This document shows, one piece after another, positions 54,509 through 64,000 of a stretch of DNA of 64,000 nucleotides. Source of the stretch: CAZIVP01 sp964542915 (lineage in GTDB: Bacteria; Calditrichota; Calditrichia; Calditrichales; Calditrichaceae); NCBI GenBank assembly GCA_964542915.1, contig CAZIVP010000001.1, positions 248,001-312,000 on the forward strand, given 5' to 3'. Under the pieces are notes generated by a model. That model was not told where the DNA came from. It was given only the letters and a program-made list of their open reading frames with translations, and did not search any database. Each line of letters opens with the position of its first letter. Position 1 is the first letter of the stretch. The translations under genes and the position numbers were made by a program.

Positions 54509-56428
54509 ATGCCAGAACGTACGATACCAAACCTGTTTGAGAGCAGTGTGCAGCAATTCGGTGAAAATGTTTTAATGTGGGAAAAAAACGGCGAGGCTTA
54601 CGGGGGACTAACTTACAAAGCAATGCGCGCTCAGGTACGTTCGTTTGCAGCCGGTTTGCTTGCGATGGGCGGGCAAAAAGGCGACCGTATCGCGCTCATT
54701 TGTGAGGGCCGTAACGATTGGGTTATGAGTGAACTGGCCATCCTTTATACGGGCGCCGTCAGTGTTCCGATCTCCGTTAAGATTGAAGAGCTTGAGGAAT
54801 TGAAATTTCGACTGGCGCATTCCGGCTGCCGCATGGCGATTGTATCCGGTAAACAGGCGCCGAAAGTGCAGGCGATTAAAAACGATCTGGCTGACCTGGA
54901 GACGATTATCATTCTGGATACGGCCGGGATATCTGATTCAGAAGAAGACGAAGTATCCGCCGGAACCGTAAAAGAACGCGGCGATGCGTATTTGGAACAA
55001 AACGCCGATAAACTGGACGAGCTATGGCAGGGATTGAATGAAAACGATTACGCCAATATCTGTTATACCTCCGGAACCACAGCGGATCCCAAAGGCATCA
55101 TATTAACCCATCGCAATTATACCGCCAATGTGGAGCAGGCGAGCGCCCTGCTGCCCATTCCAGAATGGTATACAACGTTGCTCATATTGCCATGGGATCA
55201 TTCGTTCGCCCATACCGCCGGTATCTATACTATCATGAAAAACGGCGCCAGCATGGCTTCCGTTCAGACAGGGCGCACGCCCATGGAAACCCTCAAAAAT
55301 ATTCCGCTTAATATAAAGGAAATTAAGCCGACCTTTCTATTAAGCGTGCCGGCGTTGGCAAAGAATTTTCGCAAGAACATTGAAAAAGGAATACGCGATA
55401 AAGGTCCGAAAGTACAACGGCTTTTCGGGCATGCCCTGAAGATAGCGTACGATTATAACGGCGAAGGTTGGGATCGCGGTAGGGGCTTACGCAAATTAAA
55501 AAAACCGCTATATCTGTTCTATGACAAAATCCTGTTCAGTAAAATTCGTGAGAACTTCGGCGGAAGGTTGGAATTTTTCATCGGCGGAGGCGCATTGCTC
55601 GATATCGAACTCCAGCGCTTTTTTTATGCCATTGGAATCCCGATGTTACAGGGATACGGTCTCACCGAAGCGGCGCCGATCATCTCGGCCAATGTGCCTG
55701 CCAAACACAAGCTGGGTTCTTCGGGATCGGTTGTGATCGGGCTGGATATTAAAATTTGTGATGAAGCGGGCCATGCCGTGCCGCAGGGAGAAAAAGGTGA
55801 AATTGTGGTTAAAGGCGAAAACGTGATGGCCGGTTACTGGAAAAATGAAAAGGCCACCAATGAAACCATAAAAGATGGATGGTTGCACACGGGTGATCTG
55901 GGCTATCTGGATGCGGATGGTTTTTTGTACGTTTTGGGCCGCTATAAAAGTTTATTGATCGGAGGGGATGGCGAAAAATTCAGCCCCGAAGGTATTGAGG
56001 AAGCCATTACGGACCATTCGCCTTATATCGATCAAATTATGCTGTATAATAATCAATCGCCTTATACCGTTGCATTATTGGTACCCAACAAACCGGCTTT
56101 GCTGCAGTGGCTGAAAGACAACAATCTTTCCTGCCATACACCGGAAGGACAGGATGCGGTGTTGAAGATGTTGCAAAGTGAAATAGACCGGTACAAAGAA
56201 GGCGGAAGCAAGGCCGGAATGTTTCCGGGCAGATGGCTGCCGGCGGCCGTCGCCGTACTGGGCGAGGGATTCACCGAAGATAACCGCTTGTTGAATAGTA
56301 CGATGAAAATGGTGCGTCCGAAAATCATTGAATACTACCGCAATCGTCTGGATTTTCTGTTCAGTGCGGAGGCAAAAGATATTTGCAATCATCAGAACCG
56401 GACGATCATAAGCCGTCTGGAGCGTTAG
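54509..56428 (+). CDS. Long-chain acyl-CoA synthetase / AMP-dependent ligase
   Basis: This 639-residue enzyme activates a fatty or other carboxylic acid through an acyl-AMP to acyl-CoA. The ATG at 54509 (MPERTIPNLFESSVQQFGEN) has GAGGAG 7 bases upstream and is preferred to the ATG at 54491. Motifs are intact: the P-loop YTSGTTADPKGIILTHRN, GYGLTEAAPIISANV, and WLHTGDLGYLDADGFLYVLG with the downstream KSLLIGGDGEKFSPEGIEEA. The lysine normally needed near the C-terminus is probably in the SGNRLL-like region (here TEDNRLLNSTMKMVRP). It belongs to the FAA1-type branch. It stands apart from the next gene by 51 bases. Confidence 0.92.
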   Translation: MPERTIPNLFESSVQQFGENVLMWEKNGEAYGGLTYKAMRAQVRSFAAGLLAMGGQKGDRIALICEGRNDWVMSELAILYTGAVSVPISVKIEELEELKFRLAHSGCRMAIVSGKQAPKVQAIKNDLADLETIIILDTAGISDSEEDEVSAGTVKERGDAYLEQNADKLDELWQGLNENDYANICYTSGTTADPKGIILTHRNYTANVEQASALLPIPEWYTTLLILPWDHSFAHTAGIYTIMKNGASMASVQTGRTPMETLKNIPLNIKEIKPTFLLSVPALAKNFRKNIEKGIRDKGPKVQRLFGHALKIAYDYNGEGWDRGRGLRKLKKPLYLFYDKILFSKIRENFGGRLEFFIGGGALLDIELQRFFYAIGIPMLQGYGLTEAAPIISANVPAKHKLGSSGSVVIGLDIKICDEAGHAVPQGEKGEIVVKGENVMAGYWKNEKATNETIKDGWLHTGDLGYLDADGFLYVLGRYKSLLIGGDGEKFSPEGIEEAITDHSPYIDQIMLYNNQSPYTVALLVPNKPALLQWLKDNNLSCHTPEGQDAVLKMLQSEIDRYKEGGSKAGMFPGRWLPAAVAVLGEGFTEDNRLLNSTMKMVRPKIIEYYRNRLDFLFSAEAKDICNHQNRTIISRLER

Positions 56429-56479
56429 AATGAATACTGAAATTTTGAGCAAAAGGAATGATCAATAGTTGGGGGAAGT

Positions 56480-56851
56480 ATGAGTGAACAACAAACAGTC
56501 GATCTGAAACAGCTTCTCTATTTAATCGATCAGAACAAGAATACCCGGATGCATCTCAACCTGGATGAGGGCTGTACCATCCAAACCGATCAACCGGACG
56601 CCCTTGTTAAGGTGATCAATTACATTATCAACTATCTGCAGCAACTGACCGACCGACCGCTGGACATTGGTCTGGAATTGCGCAGCGACTCCTATGTTAT
56701 GAATTTTATGGTACTCTTCGAGGGCGACAAATTACCGGAATTGAGCGGCGATAAAATGGAAGCAGCCTTGAAGGATTATAATGCCAGCCACGAACTCATC
56801 CATGAACAGGGCCGTTATGTACAATTTAAAATTACGTTTAACCGCAAATAA
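56480..56851 (+). CDS. Hypothetical protein
   Basis: A 123-residue acidic cytoplasmic protein, unrecognised. An N-terminal half of helix plus strand (VDLKQLLYLIDQNKNTRMHL, then DALVKVINYIINYLQQLTDR) is followed by a beta-rich end (DIGLELRSDSYVMNFMVLFE). The VKVINYIINYL helix followed by strands recalls the first part of a GHKL ATPase domain, but nucleotide-binding boxes are missing, so this is only a resemblance. GGGGGAAGT precedes the ATG. It is 51 bases after the acyl-CoA synthetase gene and probably co-transcribed. Confidence 0.65.
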   Translation: MSEQQTVDLKQLLYLIDQNKNTRMHLNLDEGCTIQTDQPDALVKVINYIINYLQQLTDRPLDIGLELRSDSYVMNFMVLFEGDKLPELSGDKMEAALKDYNASHELIHEQGRYVQFKITFNRK

Positions 56852-56858
56852 GGACGTC

Positions 56859-57452
56859 CTAATCCTTGTCGTCCATATCCTCGAACTTTTGGGCGTATTT
56901 TATCAGAGCGCTTTCTATAATCCCGGATATGACTAAAAGCGGCAAAACCGTTGCTAAAAATAACTGCATGTAGTTTAAAAACGCTACCGGCTTTAAACTG
57001 AACCAACCTAAATTCAATTGAATGATATTATATTGCATCGCCATGGTAAAGGAAAGGAACGCCGCCGGAAGTTCAAAAATCGATACCGGGTTAAAGAGTG
57101 ATGCAAAATAAAAGCGACCTTTTAACATGTGGTACGAGACCGTTCCAACATTGAGCCCCGTCCATATTGCAAACAGTACCGGTAACAGCGGAATAAAGCC
57201 CGATAATAAATTGATGAATAACGAAGCAGCGTTCAGTAAGAATATGAATCCGAACAGGGCATACGGATTCCAGTCCCGCTTTGACCACTTTTCCAGTTTT
57301 TTTGCAACCCACAACGGATAGGCAAGCAACCAGCGGATGTTTTTGAAATAAGCCGTGGGCGCGAAAGCGTATCCGATCATAAAAAGCAGAATGCTGCTTA
57401 AAAATACCTGAATATCGATCAACGCCAATCTGGATGAAATAAAGGCAAACAT
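56859..57452 (-). CDS. Hypothetical membrane protein
   Basis: A 197-residue protein with about five predicted membrane helices (for example FLSSILLFMIGYAFAPTAYF and PYALFGFIFLLNAASLFINL) and a short acidic C-terminus (KFEDMDDKD). No family was recognised. It begins 1 base after the stop of the upstream P1 peptidase gene on the same strand, so the two are co-transcribed. It is convergent with the preceding gene across only 7 bases. Confidence 0.68.
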   Translation of the reverse strand: MFAFISSRLALIDIQVFLSSILLFMIGYAFAPTAYFKNIRWLLAYPLWVAKKLEKWSKRDWNPYALFGFIFLLNAASLFINLLSGFIPLLPVLFAIWTGLNVGTVSYHMLKGRFYFASLFNPVSIFELPAAFLSFTMAMQYNIIQLNLGWFSLKPVAFLNYMQLFLATVLPLLVISGIIESALIKYAQKFEDMDDKD

Positions 57453-57453
57453 A

Positions 57454-58431
57454 TTATGTGTTTCCGCCTATGGTTTTTACAGAAGGGATGCCGTGAATGG
57501 ACTGGGCGTTTCGTACGCTATCCATCACCGATTGAACGGTTGCATGGATCGTTAAGGTCTGCAAAAGGTCGGGCGCCGCTTCCACCTCTGGTGTTGCAAT
57601 GGTAACGGCCAGGTCCCCGTCAAAAGTCGTATGGGAAGGATGGATACAACGGGCCAGACCATAATGCGCATAGTCGGCCAGTTGATAAACCTGAAGCTTG
57701 TTTAATTTGGCGTTCGTGAATATGGCAAGTAAGACCGTATTGCCATGCATACCCGCAGCGGGTTCGGACCAGATTTGAATAAAGTTTTGGTGATCCAAAA
57801 AGCGCCCGTTCTCATCTATGGCGCCTGCCATGGTGCGACCGTATGCATCGACAATATTGCCGACGGCGTTGACCACACTGAGGACGGTAATAGCCAAAGC
57901 GCCGTGCTTTACGTGAGCGAGCCCCAGCCCGCCTTTCATGGCATGCTTCATACCCATCCATTTGCCGACCGTCGCCCCGGTGCCGGCGCCGATGGCGCCG
58001 CTTTGCGTGTTATCGAATTCGGCGGATTCAAAAGCTTTGAGAGCATCCCCGGAACCCGGATAGGCCTTTGCATCGCCAATGTTTTTATCGAATATTACGG
58101 CCGATGCAACCAGAGGAACCACCCCGTAATCGGTTTGATACCCTTTATTGTCTTTGGCCAGTTGTTTCATAACGGCGTGTGCCGCACCCAAGCCGAATGC
58201 GCTGCCGCCGGTAAACAGGAGTGCGTTTATTTCACTGATTTTTTTCTCGGGCGCTAACAGGGCGAATTCACGGGTGCCCGGCGAAGCGCCTTTTACCGAG
58301 GCGGAGGTTACGTTTGGCGAAGGTGGAAGGATCACCGTACATCCGGTCGCTCGCTCAAGGTCCGTGAAATGGCCGATTTTGAATAATGAGAGCATATCGT
58401 GTTGCATAAGGTTTACTTCCTGTGTAGTCAT
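57454..58431 (-). CDS. P1-family peptidase (DmpA/BapA-like aminopeptidase)
   Basis: The 325-residue protein belongs to the self-processing Ntn-type P1 (S58) peptidases, which remove N-terminal D- or beta-amino acids or act as L-aminopeptidases. SPGTREFALLAPEKKISEIN and LLFTGGSAFGLGAAHAVM are family motifs. The region QSGAIGAGTGATVGKWMG corresponds to the segment around the autocleavage site and contains the likely Thr nucleophile; the exact cut cannot be proven here. There is no signal peptide. The membrane protein gene downstream shares its transcript. Confidence 0.87.
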   Translation of the reverse strand: MTTQEVNLMQHDMLSLFKIGHFTDLERATGCTVILPPSPNVTSASVKGASPGTREFALLAPEKKISEINALLFTGGSAFGLGAAHAVMKQLAKDNKGYQTDYGVVPLVASAVIFDKNIGDAKAYPGSGDALKAFESAEFDNTQSGAIGAGTGATVGKWMGMKHAMKGGLGLAHVKHGALAITVLSVVNAVGNIVDAYGRTMAGAIDENGRFLDHQNFIQIWSEPAAGMHGNTVLLAIFTNAKLNKLQVYQLADYAHYGLARCIHPSHTTFDGDLAVTIATPEVEAAPDLLQTLTIHATVQSVMDSVRNAQSIHGIPSVKTIGGNT

Positions 58432-58950
58432 GCTGCATAAAATATGTATCGGCCGTTTTTCGCTATAAACGGCAGATGAGCCTGCATTGCTGTTTTTGTC
58501 AATAGTGGTCGCTGTTTTTTATTGTCATTCCACTGAACTGTCATTATGTGATTAGTAAAAAAACGCGAGATGTGCATTTCTTTACTAACGATTTAGATGT
58601 TTATTCCGATCATTACATGCTTTACGAACATAATAAAATAAGGCATGTACTTCAAAGGATGCAATTTAAATAGCTGAGAACGATCATGCCGGGTGAAAAG
58701 ATTTCACAACAAAAAGCGTCCTTTCTTTCGAATCGATGCCAGTATCGTACGCTTGAAGTTGAGTAAAAGTAATTGAATAATGGTTATTGAAATGTTTTTT
58801 AAATGAGCGAAGCATCACGTGACGTGTAATAAAAAGGTTACAGTCAGTGGTCACTGCCCAGTTTTTACCTAAAATGGTCTTGTAAACTCATTAAATGATC
58901 TGAGATACCGAATAAAGTGAAAGAGCGAAATCTAAACAATTGTTAATGGT
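58432..58950. other. Long intergenic region
   Basis: 519 AT-rich bases lie between the divergent P1 peptidase and receiver-domain genes. No gene, RNA or strong promoter could be supported. A short palindrome CAGTGGTCACTG occurs near 58845; nothing else stands out. Confidence 0.5.
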
Positions 58951-59307
58951 ATGAAGAAAATCTTAATTGTCGACGACCGGTATGAAGTACGAGAAATTCT
59001 GGAAGATTTCCTGACGATGCAGGGTTATGAAACCATCCTGGCAAATGACGGCAGGGAAGGTCTCGAACGCTTTAAAGCGGAAGAGCCCCACGTAGCTATT
59101 GTGGATGTTGAAATGCCTGTCATGGATGGCTTTGAACTCACCAAAGCCATAAAAGACGAGAAAAAGGACTTTCCGATTATTATCATCACCGCTTTTATTA
59201 AAAAATACCCTAAAAGCTCCTTCACCAATATGGGCGTGCAGGCTGTCCTTTTTAAACCGCTGGATTTACAAACGCTCCGGAAAGAATTGGAAAAAATCTT
59301 TTCTTGA
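58951..59307 (+). CDS. Single-domain response regulator (CheY-like receiver)
   Basis: This is a 118-residue receiver domain with no output domain. The acidic pocket (VDDRYEV), phosphoacceptor Asp52 in AIVDVEMPVMDGFELTK, Thr/Ala in IIIITAF and the conserved Lys in VLFKPLDLQTL are all present. It is a phospho-relay or allosteric partner for an unknown kinase; no kinase gene is adjacent. It starts after a long intergenic region, so it probably has its own promoter. Confidence 0.92.
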   Translation: MKKILIVDDRYEVREILEDFLTMQGYETILANDGREGLERFKAEEPHVAIVDVEMPVMDGFELTKAIKDEKKDFPIIIITAFIKKYPKSSFTNMGVQAVLFKPLDLQTLRKELEKIFS

Positions 59308-59530
59308 TTCATTTTTTCCGGCCGCCTACCTTTATTAACTTTACTTATTGCAAAAATTTCCCCGGTTATCCGTTTCTTCGAAGGCCTGAGGTTGAACTGG
59401 GGGGATTGTGTTCAATTTTAATGGTTGTCGCTCTATGATGGGTAAATAATTGCTTTGAGGGATTTCCGTTCCGTTTACGGTTATGCCATTGGATTGCTGA
59501 ATAAGATGTTTAATTAAAGGAGCTTTGAGA

Positions 59531-61630
59531 ATGAACCGCTTGCAACCGTTTTTATTTCCGAAAAAGATCGCTGTTATTGGAGCATCGAGAAAAGAAGGAA
59601 GCCTGGGTAAGATGTTTCTGGACGCCATTATAGGCATGGACTACCGGGGCGCCATTTATCCCGTCAATCCGAAGGCGGAAACCATTTCGGGGCTCAAAGC
59701 CTATCCGTCTGTGGATGCTTTACCGGACAAGCCCGATTTGACCGTCATCCTTCTTCCACAGAAATTTGTGCTCGACACCGTAGAAAATCTTGGAGAAATG
59801 GGAATGACAAATATTGTAATCATCAGTGCGGGATTCAAGGAAATCGGCGGCGAGGGCATTAAACGCGAAGAAAAACTGCTGGAATTAAAAGACAAATACG
59901 ACCTGAATCTTTTGGGTCCGAATTGCATGGGCATTTTCAACACCCATCCGACGGTTTCATTTAACGGTACGTTTTCGCCTACGTTGCCGCGGCCCGGACA
60001 TGTGGCCTATGTATCGCAGAGCGGGGCGCTGGGCGTGGCCATTATGGAGCTGGCGGCGCATACCGATCTGGGTTTTTCGGTGTTTGTCAGCACAGGCAAC
60101 AAAGCTGATATCAACGATAACGATGTCGTCGATATTTTACGCCACGATACCAATACCCACGTGATCACCCTGTATTTGGAGAGTATCGACGATCCGCAAC
60201 GTTTGCAGAAAGTTTGCGCCCGGACGGTCGCGGTGAAGCCCGTGCTGGCGGTGAAAGCAGGACGCACGGAAAGCGGACACCGGGCTGCGTCGTCCCATAC
60301 CGGCGCTCTGGCGAATCCGGAGTATGTGATGGACGGATTTCTGAAACAGTGCGGCGTGATCCGCATGGAATCGCTACAGGAATTATTCGAAGCGGCCCGC
60401 GCCTTTGCCGTTCAGCCGCTGCCAAAAGGCAGTCGTACGGCAATCATCACCAACGCGGGAGGACCGGGCATTCTGGCCAGCGACGCCGTTGAATCGACGG
60501 GCTTACGACTGGCGTCTTTTAAAGAAGAAACGATGGCAAATCTGCATGCGATTTTACCGGAGGAAGCTGCAACAACGAATCCTGTGGACATGATCGCCAG
60601 CGCCGATCACGAAACCTATGCCCGTGTTGCCGAAACCGTGCTGGAAGATGACGGCGTGGACAGCGTGGTCGTCATCATAGTTAAACCGCCGATCGATACC
60701 ACGCCGGCGCGCATTATCGAGCATCTGCAACCGGTTGTGCAGGGCTGCAGTAAAACCGTATTGGCGGTGGTTATGGCGCAAAAGGATGAATCCGCAGGTA
60801 TGAAGCGTTTTATGGAAGCCGGTATCCCGGTGTACGATTATCCGGAATCGGCGGTTAAAGCTCTGGCCACGCAGTGGCGGTATCAGCAAATTCAGCAACG
60901 CTTTCGCAAATCGGAAGCGGTGGTCATCAGCCCAGAAACAACACGCGCCACGCCGCTTTCGAGCCATAGCGGGACAAAGCAGGCCGCGCCCGAGGCGTTG
61001 CTGGAGATTATTAACGAGTACGGCATTGAGTTGCCCGATTTTAAAATCAGCAGCGCATTGCAAGAACTGCTGACCTTTTATAAACAACTGAAATCCAATG
61101 TGGCTTTGAAGATCGCCAACGAACGCATTATTCATAAGAGCGATCTGGGATTGGTAAAGCTCAACCTGAACAGTGAAGAAGCGATCCGCGCCGCTTTCGA
61201 ATTCATGTCTGCCAAAGCACGGGAGATTCTGGAAGAGAAGGAAGAACCGCGTTTCCTTATTCAGAAGCAATTGCCGGAATCCGTCGAAATGGCGCTGGGT
61301 GGCAAGCGCGACGAACAATTTGGCGCGGTGGTTATGGGCGGCCTCGGCGGCGTCTTCGTGGAAGTGCTCAAGGATGTCTCGTTTCGTGTAGCGCCCGTCA
61401 ATGCCTACGAGGCTAAGGAAATGATTCAGGAATGGAGGGCGCAGCCGTTATTGAACGGCGCCCGCGGCTTACCGGTTGTCAATCGTGACGCCCTGGCGTT
61501 CACCATCAAACAATTCAGTTTGTTAATGGCCGAACATCCCGAAATTCTCGAAATGGATTTGAATCCACTGATATGGGACGCCAAAAGGCAGAAACCGGTG
61601 GCCGTGGATGTAAGGGCCACGTTGCAATAA
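59531..61630 (+). CDS. ADP-forming acyl/acetyl-CoA synthetase, fused alpha-beta subunits
   Basis: The 699-residue enzyme interconverts acyl-CoA, ADP and phosphate with acid, CoA and ATP, allowing ATP formation during fermentation, or acyl-CoA formation in reverse. AAAGGAG lies 8 bases before the ATG at 59531, which is preferred to the TTG at 59525. The CoA-binding Rossmann domain (about 1-130; KKIAVIGASRKEGSLGKMFL) and succinyl-CoA-ligase-like domains (about 140-455) are followed by an ATP-grasp domain (about 470-695; LALKIANERIIHKSDLGLV). The phosphorylated His is in GHRAASSHTGALANP. A fused form is common in FCB bacteria. Confidence 0.93.
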   Translation: MNRLQPFLFPKKIAVIGASRKEGSLGKMFLDAIIGMDYRGAIYPVNPKAETISGLKAYPSVDALPDKPDLTVILLPQKFVLDTVENLGEMGMTNIVIISAGFKEIGGEGIKREEKLLELKDKYDLNLLGPNCMGIFNTHPTVSFNGTFSPTLPRPGHVAYVSQSGALGVAIMELAAHTDLGFSVFVSTGNKADINDNDVVDILRHDTNTHVITLYLESIDDPQRLQKVCARTVAVKPVLAVKAGRTESGHRAASSHTGALANPEYVMDGFLKQCGVIRMESLQELFEAARAFAVQPLPKGSRTAIITNAGGPGILASDAVESTGLRLASFKEETMANLHAILPEEAATTNPVDMIASADHETYARVAETVLEDDGVDSVVVIIVKPPIDTTPARIIEHLQPVVQGCSKTVLAVVMAQKDESAGMKRFMEAGIPVYDYPESAVKALATQWRYQQIQQRFRKSEAVVISPETTRATPLSSHSGTKQAAPEALLEIINEYGIELPDFKISSALQELLTFYKQLKSNVALKIANERIIHKSDLGLVKLNLNSEEAIRAAFEFMSAKAREILEEKEEPRFLIQKQLPESVEMALGGKRDEQFGAVVMGGLGGVFVEVLKDVSFRVAPVNAYEAKEMIQEWRAQPLLNGARGLPVVNRDALAFTIKQFSLLMAEHPEILEMDLNPLIWDAKRQKPVAVDVRATLQ

Positions 61631-61801
61631 TGTACCCCAGCCCTGCACGACTCCTCACTGCGTGGGACGTGGAATGGCATATTGCAATTGATGTTTGGTT
61701 TTATTTTGGTCAGTAGTAATATGATATTAAAGCAAATAAAGATTGGATCGTATCTTGAAAACGGATAATCCAAAGAGTCTAAAAAAAGGGAATTTGGTTT
61801 A

Positions 61802-64000
61802 ATGAAGCGCCGTCGTATTTTAATTTCGTTCACTCTGTTATTGACCTGCATGATAACCGTTACGGTAAGCGCCCGGGATTATCTCTGGCCTACCGACGCC
61901 AGCCGACACCTCACCTCCAGTTTCGGAGAATACCGTCCCGGCCATTATCATTCGGCGATCGATATCAAAACCTGGGGGCAGGAAGGCTATAAATGCTATG
62001 CCGTGGCCGACGGCCGCATCTGGAAAATCCGCATATCGCCCTTCGGATACGGCAAAGTGATCTATCTGAAATTGAACGACGGTCGCTTCGCTGTGTACGC
62101 CCACCTGCAACGATTTCCCGATCGCATCGAACAGGAAATCCGCAACGAGCAATTAAGACAGGAGCGCTATACGGTTACATGGACGCCCAAGAACTGGCCG
62201 GTAAAAAAAGGCGAAGTCATCGCCTATACGGGTCAGACAGGCATCGGCGTTCCCCATTTGCATTTTGAAATTCGCGATGAAAACCATCGCCCCATGAATC
62301 CGTTGCAGTTTTACGATAAGGTCGAAGACAACATTGCACCGCGATTCCAATCGCTGATGGTCATTCCGCTGACTGATCGAAGCAGCGTAAACGGATCGGC
62401 GCGGCCGAGACGCTTTGATTTATACGGCGGCAATAACAATATTTACAAAGTGAAAGAGGCCATCCGTGTGAACGGTAAGGTCGGATTGGCCATTCGCGGC
62501 TATGATAAAGCCGACGGTATATATAACACCTTCGGATTCTATGAAACCCGCCTGCAGGTTGGCGGCGACCCGGTATTCCGGATTGTATACGACCGTCTCA
62601 ATTTTAGCAATACCGATGAAATCGATATCGAAACCCACTATCCGACCCGGGCCAATACCCGCCAGGTGTTTCACAAGCTCTACATCGAACCGTACAGCAC
62701 TTTGGATATCTATGATTTTGAAGCGGGCGACGGCCGTATCGAAGTAACCCGCGAGCGGACGCCGTTCCGCGTAGACGTACGAGATTTTGCTGGGAACGGG
62801 GCGGTTTTGGAAGGCGCGCTGATCAAAGACGGCGCGCGCCCGGCACGCATGACCCTGTTACAAAAACAGAACCAACTGGTGTACGCCCGCCTGGATTTGC
62901 CGGCCGATCTCAAAACACTGCGGTTTTCCCAGGGAGATGAAGATAATCGCTGGCAGCCGTTGCAACAGTACGAGATTCTCTCCAGGTCGTTCGGCGCGGC
63001 ACGCCAGCAGATGCTGGTTAAATTAAAGTTGCCCCGTACAGACGCTCCGTTTCTGAAAACTTCCGTCGAAACCAGCAATTACGACAAAACCCATACCATT
63101 AGCGCTCTGAGCGACAATCCGCATCCCCATGTTTATTTTGATCTCGACAAAATGGGCAAATACCTGTTATGTATGTTTGAAGGCGTGCAGGATCATCCGG
63201 AGTTACGGCTGGATATTGAGGGCACGGTTGGCGGCAATCAATCCATTACGCCCTATATTTTCAATAACCGCTTCGAACACACGCTGCCTGCGCGGGCGAT
63301 TGCCGGCGATTCCGTTCGTTTAACCCTGCGCCGGAGCCATACAATCATGCTCGATACGGTTGTGCAGGCGATTGCGCTTAACGCCGGAAAAGTCAACGAA
63401 TACCGCTTTTTCGGCGACCGCTTTCGCATGCGTCTGAGGCGTGAGAGTTTATACGACACCCTGATCATACAAACAAGCAAGGAGAGCGCCGATCGTTTTG
63501 CTGAAAGCGATCCGCAGGCGCCCCTGTTGAGTCCCGTTTACGCCGTTGAGCCCGGCGATCAGATCATGAAAGAAGGCGTCGAAATCGAAATCGATTATGA
63601 CAATTGGAACGGCCCAAAAGAGCAGGTGGGTTTGTACAAAGTGGACGATGATGGTGGATTGCACCGGGCCCGGTCGGTGGTAAAGGAAAGCGGCCTGCGC
63701 GTTCGCGGGCGGGCAACGACTTTCGGCCGATTCGTGGTTGCCGCAGATAGCGTGGCGCCGGAAATCGATGTGCAGGTACCGCGCGATGGCGCCTACCTGC
63801 GCCGGCTTCGTTATATCCGGTTTCGTATCGGCGATGAACTCTCCGGCATCGGCAGCGACCGCAACATTCGCGTAACGGTGGACGGCCGTTTTGTGATACC
63901 GGAATGGGATCCCGAGAAAGATTTGATTACGGCGAAACCACATTGGAGATTATCCGGTGGCCGGCATGCAGTTGAGATTCATGTAAGCGACCGGGCCGGC
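61802..64000 (+). CDS. M23/LytM-domain exported protein, partial (3' end outside the window)
   Basis: The frame is open from ATG 61802 to the last base, giving 733 residues with no stop. The signal peptide (MKRRRILISFTLLLTCMITV, ending SARD) is followed by a LytM/M23 peptidase domain at about 25-180: SSFGEYRPGHYHSAIDIKTW carries the first His/Asp site and IGVPHLHFEIRD the HxH site, both intact, so it may be an active metallopeptidase cutting peptidoglycan. The next 550 residues are beta-rich Ig-like regions without recognised domains (for example PHPHVYFDLDKMGKYLLCMF, VRGRATTFGRFVVAADSVAP). This large M23 architecture is common in FCB bacteria. It is separated from the previous gene by 171 bases. 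Confidence 0.9.
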   Translation, partial: MKRRRILISFTLLLTCMITVTVSARDYLWPTDASRHLTSSFGEYRPGHYHSAIDIKTWGQEGYKCYAVADGRIWKIRISPFGYGKVIYLKLNDGRFAVYAHLQRFPDRIEQEIRNEQLRQERYTVTWTPKNWPVKKGEVIAYTGQTGIGVPHLHFEIRDENHRPMNPLQFYDKVEDNIAPRFQSLMVIPLTDRSSVNGSARPRRFDLYGGNNNIYKVKEAIRVNGKVGLAIRGYDKADGIYNTFGFYETRLQVGGDPVFRIVYDRLNFSNTDEIDIETHYPTRANTRQVFHKLYIEPYSTLDIYDFEAGDGRIEVTRERTPFRVDVRDFAGNGAVLEGALIKDGARPARMTLLQKQNQLVYARLDLPADLKTLRFSQGDEDNRWQPLQQYEILSRSFGAARQQMLVKLKLPRTDAPFLKTSVETSNYDKTHTISALSDNPHPHVYFDLDKMGKYLLCMFEGVQDHPELRLDIEGTVGGNQSITPYIFNNRFEHTLPARAIAGDSVRLTLRRSHTIMLDTVVQAIALNAGKVNEYRFFGDRFRMRLRRESLYDTLIIQTSKESADRFAESDPQAPLLSPVYAVEPGDQIMKEGVEIEIDYDNWNGPKEQVGLYKVDDDGGLHRARSVVKESGLRVRGRATTFGRFVVAADSVAPEIDVQVPRDGAYLRRLRYIRFRIGDELSGIGSDRNIRVTVDGRFVIPEWDPEKDLITAKPHWRLSGGRHAVEIHVSDRAG

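Noticed and set aside
60554..61318. Minus-strand open frame of 254 codons
   Set aside because: Shadow of the ADP-forming acyl-CoA synthetase gene; low-complexity composition and no recognisable domain.

Overview
The window is from a Gram-negative bacterium of the FCB superphylum, most likely close to Calditrichota (Caldithrix relatives). The reasons are two exported proteins with type IX-style sorting domains (motif LNQNYPNPFNPET), a PorV/PorQ-family outer-membrane protein, a CarboxypepD_reg/TonB receptor, a DUF5777 barrel, many lipoproteins and moderate GC. The phylum is an inference. No rRNA, tRNA, CRISPR array or insertion sequence was recognised.

Layout. 1-5.2 kb: end of guaA, glmS, a TPR/periplasmic-binding fusion and a pgeF-like gene. 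5.2-11.1 kb: a TPR membrane protein with a Cys4 C-terminus, a Memo-AMMECR1 fusion, and a spermidine-synthase-like membrane protein on the minus strand. 11.2-13.7 kb: an envelope redox group (c-type cytochrome lipoprotein, YceI, DUF5777 barrel, P460-type haem lipoprotein) closed by a terminator. 14.1-18.3 kb: AbgT transporter, Bcp peroxiredoxin, SGNH/TPR protein. 18.6-43.9 kb: a long, almost wholly plus-strand alpha-glucan region. It holds three GH13 enzymes (exported, cytoplasmic, sorting-tagged), a parvulin lipoprotein, a TonB receptor, large secreted proteins including one with five starch-binding-like modules, a PorV-like gene broken by a frameshift, a sodium symporter, a MalEFG-type ABC importer without its ATPase, an esterase lipoprotein and a TrmB-type regulator. 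44.0-45.7 kb: a small orphan gene and a decayed beta-class DNA adenine methyltransferase. 45.8-52.3 kb: CDF transporter, second AMMECR1 protein, short RecQ, Tpx, glycosyltransferase, MATE exporter.

The most notable locus is 52.4-54.2 kb. A DUF1573 lipoprotein gene carries an in-frame TGA exactly where the family has the first Cys of its S-C-G-C-T motif. The rest of the domain follows in the same frame, and a perfect 7-bp hairpin with G at the second loop position starts its loop 22 nt after the TGA, as in bacterial SECIS elements. This reads as a selenoprotein with an S-U-G-C-T (UxC) site. It lies between an AhpD-like CxxC protein and an exported methionine-R-sulfoxide reductase, which suggests an envelope thiol/selenol repair set. 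Just downstream is an unassigned structured transcript with a 13-nt anti-16S match and a strong terminator.

54.5-64 kb: acyl-CoA synthetase, two unknown genes, a P1 peptidase, a CheY-like receiver, an ADP-forming acyl-CoA synthetase and a large M23 peptidase-domain protein that runs off the window.
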